Shown in pieces: positions 15,768 through 24,017 of a stretch of DNA of 64,000 nucleotides. The notes under the pieces were generated by a model. The model saw only the letters and a program-made list of their open reading frames with translations. It was not told the origin of the DNA and ran no database searches. The first letter of the stretch is position 1; the number at the start of each line of letters is the position of its first letter. Source of the stretch: Pelagibius sp040217155. Its GTDB lineage: Bacteria; Pseudomonadota; Alphaproteobacteria; Kiloniellales; Kiloniellaceae. The stretch lies in NCBI GenBank assembly GCA_040217155.1, contig JAVJNS010000014.1:1-64000 (forward strand), in the 5' to 3' direction. A program made the translations under genes and the position numbers.

Positions 15768-16469
15768 TCAGGCCGCTGTCTCGTAAGCCGTGACCGAGCG
15801 GGCGAGGCCGTCGAAGAGATCCAGCATGCAGTTTCGCCAGAGCCTGAGAGCCTCGTCTTCCGGCGCCAGCAGATCCGTGTCGCAGACCGATCGTGCCCAC
15901 TGGAACTCCGCGAAAGCGAGGTAGTCAGCATAGGCAGGCTTTTCCCCGCAGAGAAAAGACGTCTCCGCGAGCCGCTGGCGCAGCGGCTCCAGAATCGGCG
16001 CCAAGGCCTCCAGAAAAACCGGCCGGCGCGCCGAAAGCTGCTCCATGGTCATGCCGTAGCGTGCCTCGCGGGTTCGCCGGTAATAGGCGCGGTCATCGGG
16101 CAGCGCCGCAACCAGCAGGTAGGGTGCCAGGATCGGCGCCAAAGCTTTTTGCAGGCTGCAGTCTACCCAGTGGTTGAAAGTCCGGCTTAGGGCCCGCCCA
16201 CCGGAGCCCCCGAAGAGCGATGGCGCCTGCGGATAGGTATCTTCCAGGTGGCAGGCGATGGTCCAGCTGTCGTGGACCACGCTGTTGCCGTCGACCAGCA
16301 CCGGCACCTTGGACTGGCCACTGAAGGCGACCTTCTCGCCCTCGGTAAACTTGATTGGCCGAACCTCCGGCGTCAGCCCTTTGTGGGCCAAAGCCAGGCG
16401 GGCACGCCAGCAAAAGGGGCTGGGCCGGCGGTCGTCGGCGCAGAGCCGTTCATAGAGCACCAGGGCCAT
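15768..16469 (-). CDS. Glutathione S-transferase family protein
   Basis: 233 aa if read from the third ATG (16469; MALVLYERL). Two upstream ATGs would add 5 residues, but GGAAGAA is better placed for the third. The thioredoxin-fold N-terminal domain shows SPFCWRARLALAHKG and KVPVLVDGNSVVHDSWTI with the cis-Pro and glutathione-binding Ser-region. The C-terminal helical domain includes FLCGEKPAYADYLAF. The substrate is unknown; such proteins detoxify electrophiles or act in dehalogenation and isomerisation. Confidence 0.82.
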   Translation of the reverse strand: MALVLYERLCADDRRPSPFCWRARLALAHKGLTPEVRPIKFTEGEKVAFSGQSKVPVLVDGNSVVHDSWTIACHLEDTYPQAPSLFGGSGGRALSRTFNHWVDCSLQKALAPILAPYLLVAALPDDRAYYRRTREARYGMTMEQLSARRPVFLEALAPILEPLRQRLAETSFLCGEKPAYADYLAFAEFQWARSVCDTDLLAPEDEALRLWRNCMLDLFDGLARSVTAYETAA

Positions 16470-16677
16470 GACCATTTCTTCCAAATGATGAGAGGCTTCT
16501 TCACCTCTAAGCCGTGCATGGTGGCGCAGGGACTCCAGGCTGCCAAGGTTGGCGCCTGTACAGCAACGCGCGCGATCACGAAATTGTTACCAAGGCAGTA
16601 TTGTCGGTATCCCACAGGAAAACTGTGTTTAGTTTATCGCGATGGCCTGAGGGGGCTGAAGTCGGGGGGTTGAACGT

Positions 16678-17349
16678 ATGATTGGGCGTCGTCTGGCATT
16701 GATAATGGGGTTCGTAGTCGTCGCTGCAAGTCCGGCGGCGGCGGAGGATGCTGGAGGGTTCTACGTCGGTGTGCGGGGCACGGGGTCGTTGGCCGAGCTG
16801 GATTCGGTGAATGCCAATGGTTTTGCGGGCTCTTCGAATGTTCAGAACGATAGCGACAGCAATATAGGTATCGGCGCCGTCGTCGGCTACCGCTGGCAGG
16901 ACATTCCGCTGCGCACCGAAATTGAGGGGGGCTATCGTTTTCGTTTCGATTTCGACGCCCAGGATAGCGGGCCGCCGGTAACCGATTACGAAGTCAATAT
17001 CGCCACCACTACAGTGCTGCTGAACGCCCTCCTGGAATGGCGCAATGACACCGAATTTACGCCCTTTGTCGGTGGCAGTGTCGGTTGGGCGCGCCACTCG
17101 AGCGACACGTCGCGTGTCGTGATCCCGACACAGGCAGAAACGTCAAAGACCACGGACAAAGACAATCTGGCCTGGGGCGTGATGGCCGGGGTGGGCTGGG
17201 AGTTCCTCGACCATTGGTCGGCGGAACTGGCCTATCGATACACGGACTTGGGCGAGGTCGATGCCGGAAGCTTTTCGGGCGGCGACAGTCTCTCGGCCGA
17301 CGACTACATCTCGCACGATCTGTTGCTGACCGTAAGCTATCGATTCTAG
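16678..17349 (+). CDS. Outer-membrane beta-barrel protein
   Basis: 223 aa. A signal peptide (ALIMGFVVVAASPAAA) is followed by alternating hydrophobic strands with aromatic girdles: FYVGVRGTGS, GIGAVVGYRW, FVGGSVGWARHSS, WGVMAGVGWEFLDHWSAELAYRY. It ends with HDLLLTVSYRF, a terminal Phe as expected for BAM-dependent barrels. It fits the porin/OmpA-like small barrel family (8 strands). Substrate and role are unknown. CACAG-GAAAA-CTGTG about 60 bases upstream is a short inverted repeat of unclear meaning. Confidence 0.82.
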   Translation: MIGRRLALIMGFVVVAASPAAAEDAGGFYVGVRGTGSLAELDSVNANGFAGSSNVQNDSDSNIGIGAVVGYRWQDIPLRTEIEGGYRFRFDFDAQDSGPPVTDYEVNIATTTVLLNALLEWRNDTEFTPFVGGSVGWARHSSDTSRVVIPTQAETSKTTDKDNLAWGVMAGVGWEFLDHWSAELAYRYTDLGEVDAGSFSGGDSLSADDYISHDLLLTVSYRF

Positions 17350-17366
17350 TCCATTGTCAGAGGACA

Positions 17367-18404
17367 ATGCAGCGGTTGTCGCCAGTTTCGCGGTCGCGCT
17401 ATCCTGACGGCTTCGTCCTGCGCTTCTCTGCCGGGACTCTCCGCCATCGGGCGGCTTCACGAGGCGAAGGCGGCAAGAGGCGCAGCCAAGATGCGCAGTT
17501 CCCCCTGTTTGACGGATCACTCTACGGCCTCACGGTGCTCATCTGGGGCACCACTTGGATCGCGTTGAAGTACCAGGTCGGGTCGGTGGCGCCCGAGCTT
17601 TCCGTCGGCTACCGCTTCGCGCTTGCCGCCGTGCTGGTCTTCGCCTGGGCGCTGGCCGCCCGTCAGCGCCTCGCCTTTGGCTGGCGCGTGCACATGCTGC
17701 TGGCCGCCATGGGCGCCTGCATGTTCTGCTTCAATTTCTACTTTTTCTATCATGCGGCCGCCTATCTCACTTCCGGATTGCTCGCGGTGATATTCTCTCT
17801 CGTGGTGGTGTTGAACATCGTCAACGGCCGCCTGTTGCTGGGCCGCCGGGCGACGCCCCGCACTTTGCTGGCGGCCGGCTTCGGCATCGCCGGAATCGTT
17901 ACCCTGTTCTGGCCCGAAGTACGATCCTTCGATCTTGCCGACGCCGGCACCCTGGGGCTGCTGCTGTCGCTGGCGGGCACGCTGTGCTTCTCGCTGGGCA
18001 ACATGGCTTCGGCGCGGGCCCAGACGATGGGCCTGCCAGTGCTGTCCTGCAACGCCTGGGGCATGGCCTATGGCGCGCTCATTATGTTCGCCCTGGCGCT
18101 TGCCGGCGGCGCGTCCTTCACTTTCGACACGGGCCTGCCCTACGTCGTTTCGCTGCTCTATCTTGCACTGTTCGGCTCGGTCTTGGCCTTCGCCGCATAC
18201 CTGACGCTGCTCGGGCGCATCGGCGCCGACCGGGCCGCCTATGCAACGGTTCTGTTCCCGCTGGTGGCGCTCGCCATCTCCACCCTGGTGGAGGACTATG
18301 TCTGGACGTTTCAGGCGGTCACCGGTGTCGCCCTGGTGCTGGGCGGCAATCTGCTGATTCTGCTGGGTTTGCGCCGGAAGGTTCCGCGAGCCGCTGCCGA
18401 ATAG
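17367..18404 (+). CDS. EamA/DMT-family transporter
   Basis: 345 aa from ATG 17367, preceded by AGAGG. The first 45 residues are basic and not membrane-like, so the true protein may start later at a non-ATG codon; typical DMT proteins have about 300 aa. Ten membrane helices follow in two EamA repeats (LTVLIWGTTWIALKYQ ... and LSLAGTLCFSLGNMAS ... LFGSVLAFAAYLTLLGRIG). It is likely an inner-membrane exporter of amino acids or other metabolites. It is followed 12 bp later by an SDR gene on the same strand. Confidence 0.8.
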   Translation: MQRLSPVSRSRYPDGFVLRFSAGTLRHRAASRGEGGKRRSQDAQFPLFDGSLYGLTVLIWGTTWIALKYQVGSVAPELSVGYRFALAAVLVFAWALAARQRLAFGWRVHMLLAAMGACMFCFNFYFFYHAAAYLTSGLLAVIFSLVVVLNIVNGRLLLGRRATPRTLLAAGFGIAGIVTLFWPEVRSFDLADAGTLGLLLSLAGTLCFSLGNMASARAQTMGLPVLSCNAWGMAYGALIMFALALAGGASFTFDTGLPYVVSLLYLALFGSVLAFAAYLTLLGRIGADRAAYATVLFPLVALAISTLVEDYVWTFQAVTGVALVLGGNLLILLGLRRKVPRAAAE

Positions 18405-18416
18405 AGGAGTTTGACA

Positions 18417-19163
18417 ATGTCGGGAACCTTGCTGGTGACGGGTGGTGGCCGTGGCATAGGCGCCGCCGTGGCGCGCCTCGGCGCGGCCGCCGGCTACGTG
18501 GTCTGCGTCAACTACCGCCGCGACGCGGAGGCCGCTGAGGCAGTGGTTGCGGCGATCGAGCGGGCCGGCGGCCGCGCCCTGGCGGTGCAGGCTGACGTTG
18601 CCCGGGAAGCCGAGGTCGAACGGCTGTTTCAGACCGTCGATACCAAGTTGCCGCCGCTGCGCGCGCTGGTCAACAACGCCGGCACCACCGGATTGGCCGG
18701 CCGCCTGGAGGAAGCGTCAGCCCGAACCATCCGCGATGTTATGGAAATCAACGTGCTGGGGCTCATCTGGTGTTGCCAGGCGGCGGTGCGGCGACTGGCT
18801 GAGCGGCATGGCGGCACGGGTGGCAGCATCGTCAACATATCGTCGGGGGCCGCCACGCTCGGCAGCGCCGACACTTTCGTCTGGTATGCGGCCTCAAAGG
18901 GCGCCGTCGACAGCCTCACGCTTGGCTTGGCCTTGGAGAATGCCCGCGACGGATTGCGGGTCAATGCGGTGGCGCCGGGTCTCATTCGTACCAACCTGCA
19001 TGCCGACTCCGGCATGCCGGATCGGCTGGAGACGATGCCGCCCCAAACACCTATGGGCCGTCCCGGTGACCCGGAAGAAATTGCCGAAGCCGTCATCTGG
19101 TTGCTCAGCGACAAAGCCTCCTTTACCAATGGCGCCGTGCTGCGGGTCACTGGCGGTCGATAA
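18417..19163 (+). CDS. SDR family oxidoreductase
   Basis: 248 aa from ATG 18417, with AGAGGAG about 9 bp upstream. The classical SDR motifs are in order: TGGGRGIGAAVA (cofactor), NNAGTTG, then the catalytic Ser in VNISSGAATLG and YAASKGAVDSL with Tyr and Lys. NAVAPGLIRTNLH follows the FabG-like pattern. The substrate is unknown. It is probably in one transcript with the DMT transporter. Confidence 0.85.
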   Translation: MSGTLLVTGGGRGIGAAVARLGAAAGYVVCVNYRRDAEAAEAVVAAIERAGGRALAVQADVAREAEVERLFQTVDTKLPPLRALVNNAGTTGLAGRLEEASARTIRDVMEINVLGLIWCCQAAVRRLAERHGGTGGSIVNISSGAATLGSADTFVWYAASKGAVDSLTLGLALENARDGLRVNAVAPGLIRTNLHADSGMPDRLETMPPQTPMGRPGDPEEIAEAVIWLLSDKASFTNGAVLRVTGGR

Positions 19164-19208
19164 CGACGCCCTTTCCCGTTTGCTTAGTTTGCCGTAAGAA
19201 ACGGCGGC

Positions 19209-20360
19209 ATGGGGCAGGGCTCAAGCTTAGACGCAGAAGCGCCGCAGGGACCGCTTGCGGCTTACCGTGCGCTGCGGCGCGACGGCGACCTGCGTCACGA
19301 TCCCGGACAGCTGCTTGCGGCGGAGAAGCTGCAGTCTCTGCACAATGCCCTGCGCGGCTACCGCCCCGCTGTCGACGGCGGCGGATGGAAAGCGCGTCTT
19401 GGTCTTTCCAGACGCCGCGAGGACCCTCCCCAGGGCCTCTATATCTTTGGCGGAGTGGGGACGGGCAAGTCCATGTTGATGGACCTGTTCTTCGAGGGTG
19501 CGCCGCTGGAGAGAAAACGGCGGGTACACTTTCATGCCTTCATGCAGGAGGTTCAGGATCGCCTTCACGCCTGGCGTAAAGACCGCGCCAACAAGGACAA
19601 GGCCGACCCGCTGCCCGTGATCGCGGCCGAGCTCGCCGCGGAAGCCTGGCTGCTTTGCTTCGATGAGTTTCATGTGGTGAACATCGCCGATGCGATGATC
19701 CTCAGCCGTCTCTTCGAGAACCTTTTCGGCGAGGGCGTCGTGGTGGTGGCTACGTCCAACTGGCCGCCGGACAGGCTCTATGAAGGCGGGTTGCAGCGCG
19801 AGCATTTCTTGCCTTTCATCGAGTTGGTGAAGCAGCGCCTCGACGTGCTCGAACTGGACAGCGGCGTTGACTACCGCCTGCAGCGCCTGAAAGACATCAC
19901 GGTCTATCATGCGCCTCTGGGGCCGGGTGCCGCCGCGGCGCTGGACAAGGCATTCGCCGGACTTACCGAGGGGGCCGAACCGGCGCCGGACCGGGTCTAC
20001 TACAAAGGCCGCGAGATACCCGTGCCGCTGGCCGCCCGCGGTGTCGCCCGCTTCGCCTTCGCCGACCTCTGCGAGCAGCCATTGGGCCCCGGCGACTATC
20101 TGGCGATTGCCGGGCTCTATCACACCCTGGTGCTTTCCGGGGTGCCGACTCTCTCCGCGGAAAAGCGCAACGAAGCGCGCCGCTTCATGACCTTGATTGA
20201 TGCCCTCTACGAACACCGCGTGAAGCTGGTGGTCTCCGCCGAGGCGCCGCCGGAGCGGCTCTATCCCAGCGGCGACGGCGCTGTCGAGTTTCAGCGCACG
20301 GTCAGCCGCCTGCAGGAGATGCGCTCTGCCGACTACATCGGCAAGGCGCATATGACATGA
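19209..20360 (+). CDS. zapE: Cell division protein ZapE (AFG1-like ATPase)
   Basis: 383 aa. Walker A IFGGVGTGKSMLMDLFFE and Walker B WLLCFDEFHVVNIADAMIL are clear, with sensor-1 VVVATSNWPPDRLYEGG. The N-terminal PLAAYRALRRDGDLRHDPGQ segment and HFHAFMQEVQDRLHAW are typical of the ZapE/LACE1 family. In E. coli ZapE acts with the Z-ring under stress and in low oxygen. It sits upstream of mdh, a common arrangement in alphaproteobacteria. Confidence 0.9.
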   Translation: MGQGSSLDAEAPQGPLAAYRALRRDGDLRHDPGQLLAAEKLQSLHNALRGYRPAVDGGGWKARLGLSRRREDPPQGLYIFGGVGTGKSMLMDLFFEGAPLERKRRVHFHAFMQEVQDRLHAWRKDRANKDKADPLPVIAAELAAEAWLLCFDEFHVVNIADAMILSRLFENLFGEGVVVVATSNWPPDRLYEGGLQREHFLPFIELVKQRLDVLELDSGVDYRLQRLKDITVYHAPLGPGAAAALDKAFAGLTEGAEPAPDRVYYKGREIPVPLAARGVARFAFADLCEQPLGPGDYLAIAGLYHTLVLSGVPTLSAEKRNEARRFMTLIDALYEHRVKLVVSAEAPPERLYPSGDGAVEFQRTVSRLQEMRSADYIGKAHMT

Positions 20361-20525
20361 CAGTGATTGCCGCCCGGCTGTTTTGGCTTGCCTGTCGTCT
20401 TGCTACGACTGCTGAATCGCGCTAGGAAACGCGGCAATGCCGAAATGCAAATAAGGGCTGCTTCGCACGGCGACCGCGGCTTCAAGAATCGTAACCGCTC
20501 AAATCGTTTGAGGAATTTAAGAGAC

Positions 20526-21566
<1,041 letters not shown>

Positions 21567-21772
21567 TCTGGCGCCCGGCGGTATTGTCCAGTTGAATTAG
21601 AACAAAGCCCGGAGTTGGGCCGGTTTTCGGGCCGAGAACGTCGAGTCCTCAGGTTGCGCTGCAAGGATGGGGTGTTAAGGTAGCCCAGGTCTCGGACAAC
21701 GCCGGAAACTCGGCAATGGCGGTGATTGCGCATGATGGCCTGTGGACCGGCGGCTCGCGCCTTTGCGTCTAT

Positions 21773-21823
21773 GCACGAAACGAACGGTGGGGCACGAAAC
21801 GAACGGTGGGGCATGAAACGAAC
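21773..21823 (+). repeat. 19-bp tandem direct repeat upstream of sucC
   Basis: GCACGAAACGAACGGTGGG is present twice head to tail (21773-21791, 21792-21810), and a third partial copy GCATGAAACGAAC follows (21811-21823). It lies 62 bp before the sucC start, in the 318-bp mdh-sucC gap, which otherwise shows nothing clear. It could be a multimeric protein site or a slippage product. Confidence 0.6.
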
Positions 21824-21884
21824 ATCTGGGGGTCGCCCCGTCCGGTATGCCTGATCTTCTCCAACCAATCTGAAGCGGCGGTCA

Positions 21885-23081
21885 ATGAACATTCACGAGT
21901 ATCAGGCCAAGAGCCTGCTGGCGAAATTTGGCGTTGCAGTGCCCCGGGGGGTGGTTGCCTTTACGCCTGAGGAGGCTGAAAAAGCGGCCACGGATCTGGG
22001 TGGTCCGATTTGGGTCGTCAAATCCCAGATCCATGCCGGCGGGCGTGGCGCCGGGCGCTTCCAGGACGACCCAGACGGCGCCGGCGGCGTGCGCGTCGTG
22101 AAGTCCATCGCGGACGTGAGGTCGAACGCCGGCAAGATGCTGGGCCATACCTTGGTGACCAAGCAGACCGGGCCGGCGGGCAAGGAGGTCAAGCGTCTCT
22201 ACATTGAGGAAGGCTGCGACATCGCGCGCGAACTCTATCTCGGGATGCTGATCGACCGGGCGACCAGCCGGATTACGCTCATGGCATCGACGGAAGGCGG
22301 CATGGAGATCGAAGAAGTTGCTGCGGCGCACCCGGAGAAAATTCTGAAGATCGCCATCGACCCGGCGGTCGGTTTCATGCCCTTCCATGGCCGCAAGATC
22401 GCTTTCGGGCTCGGTCTCGAGGGCAAGCAGGTCGGCGCGGCTGTGAAATTCATGACCGCCATGTACAAAGCCTTTCTGGCGCTCGACGCCTCGATCGTCG
22501 AAATCAATCCGCTGGTGATCACCGGCGGCGGCGAGGTCATCGCCCTCGACGCCAAGATGAACTTCGACGACAACGCGCTGTTCCGTCACAAGGACGTGGA
22601 CGACATGCGCGACGAAGACGAAGAAGACGCCATGGAGCTGGAGGCCGCGAAGCACGAGCTGAACTACATCAAGCTCGACGGGCAGGTCGGCTGTATGGTC
22701 AACGGGGCCGGCCTGGCCATGGCGACCATGGACATCATCAAGCTCTACGGCAGCGAACCGGCCAACTTTCTCGATGTCGGCGGCGGCGCTACCAAGGAGC
22801 GCGTGACCGCGGCGTTCAAAATCATTCTCTCGGACCCCAACGTCGAGGGCATTCTGGTCAACATCTTCGGCGGCATCATGCGCTGCGACGTGATTGCCGA
22901 GGGTGTGGTGGCCGCTGCCCGCGAAGTCGAGTTGCACGTACCCCTGGTGGTCCGTTTGGAGGGCACCAACGTGGAGTTGGGCAAGAAGATCCTGGCCGAT
23001 TCGGGCCTGCCGATCGTATCTGCCGACAACCTGGCCGACGCCGCTGAAAAGGTGGTCAAGGCCGTGCGGGAGGCTGCCTGA
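21885..23081 (+). CDS. sucC: Succinyl-CoA synthetase (ADP-forming) beta subunit
   Basis: 398 aa. MNIHEYQAKSLLAKFGV is the conserved start of the ATP-grasp fold. KSQIHAGGRGAG, EINPLVITGGGEVIALDAKM and the C-terminal VNIFGGIMRCDVIAEG are family signatures. With SucD it converts succinyl-CoA to succinate with formation of ATP or GTP. Its TGA overlaps the ATG of sucD (TGATG). Confidence 0.96.
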   Translation: MNIHEYQAKSLLAKFGVAVPRGVVAFTPEEAEKAATDLGGPIWVVKSQIHAGGRGAGRFQDDPDGAGGVRVVKSIADVRSNAGKMLGHTLVTKQTGPAGKEVKRLYIEEGCDIARELYLGMLIDRATSRITLMASTEGGMEIEEVAAAHPEKILKIAIDPAVGFMPFHGRKIAFGLGLEGKQVGAAVKFMTAMYKAFLALDASIVEINPLVITGGGEVIALDAKMNFDDNALFRHKDVDDMRDEDEEDAMELEAAKHELNYIKLDGQVGCMVNGAGLAMATMDIIKLYGSEPANFLDVGGGATKERVTAAFKIILSDPNVEGILVNIFGGIMRCDVIAEGVVAAAREVELHVPLVVRLEGTNVELGKKILADSGLPIVSADNLADAAEKVVKAVREAA

Positions 23082-23956
23082 TGTCTGTGATGGTCGACAA
23101 GAATACCAAGGTTATCTGCCAGGGCTTCACCGGCGCACAGGGCACCTTCCACTCAGAGCAGGCGATCGCTTACGGCACCAAGATGGTTGGCGGTGTGACA
23201 CCCGGTAAGGGCGGCACCACCCACTTGGACCTGCCGGTCTTCGACACCGTTGCCGACGCAGTTGAAAAGACGGGTGCAAATGCAAGCGTCATATATGTGC
23301 CGCCACCTTTCGCGGCCGACGCCATTCTTGAGGCCATCGACGCTGAAGTCGCTCTCGTCGTCTGCATCACCGAAGGCATTCCCGTGCTCGACATGGTGAA
23401 GGTGAAGCGCAAGCTTGCCGGATCCGCCTCGCGTCTGATCGGGCCGAATTGCCCGGGGATCATCACGCCGGATGAATGTAAGATCGGCATCATGCCCGGC
23501 CATATCCACACCGCCGGCAAGATCGGGGTGATCTCGCGCTCCGGCACGCTGACCTACGAGGCCGTGGCCCAGACCACGGCGGCGGGCCTTGGCCAGACGA
23601 CCTGTGTCGGCATCGGCGGTGACCCGGTCAACGGCACCAATTTCATCGATTGTCTCGATGCTTTCCTCGCCGACCCCAAGACCGAAGGCATCATCATGAT
23701 TGGTGAGATCGGCGGATCGGCCGAGGAGGAAGCAGCGGAATTCTACAAGGCATCAAAGGTTAAGAAACCAATCTGTGGTTTCATCGCCGGCGTTACCGCG
23801 CCTCCGGGACGCCGTATGGGCCATGCCGGCGCCATTATCGCCGGGGGCAAGGGCGGCGCCGATGACAAGATCGAGGCGCTTAAGTCGGCTGGTTTTCTGG
23901 TGGCCGATTCACCGGCCAGTTTAGGTTCGACCATGCTGCAAGCCATGGGTGGCTAG
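23081..23956 (+). CDS. sucD: Succinyl-CoA synthetase alpha subunit
   Basis: 291 aa. VDKNTKVICQGFTGAQGTFH is the CoA-binding N-terminus, GPNCPGIITPDECKIGIMPG follows, and RRMGHAGAIIAGGKGGA near the C-terminus contains the active-site His that is phosphorylated. It starts inside the sucC stop (1-base overlap), so the two subunits are made in step. A 61-bp gap separates it from sucA. Confidence 0.96.
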   Translation: MSVMVDKNTKVICQGFTGAQGTFHSEQAIAYGTKMVGGVTPGKGGTTHLDLPVFDTVADAVEKTGANASVIYVPPPFAADAILEAIDAEVALVVCITEGIPVLDMVKVKRKLAGSASRLIGPNCPGIITPDECKIGIMPGHIHTAGKIGVISRSGTLTYEAVAQTTAAGLGQTTCVGIGGDPVNGTNFIDCLDAFLADPKTEGIIMIGEIGGSAEEEAAEFYKASKVKKPICGFIAGVTAPPGRRMGHAGAIIAGGKGGADDKIEALKSAGFLVADSPASLGSTMLQAMGG

Positions 23957-24017
23957 CGGCGCCATACGCGGAAGGCGGCCTGCGGTCGGGTTCGCCCCGG
24001 CCGGGCCGGGAAAGACC

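Noticed and set aside
23949..24017. Upstream extension of sucA
   Set aside because: Read-through of the sucD-sucA gap; MTIYSDSQAALLADLYHKF at 24018 is the expected N-terminus.
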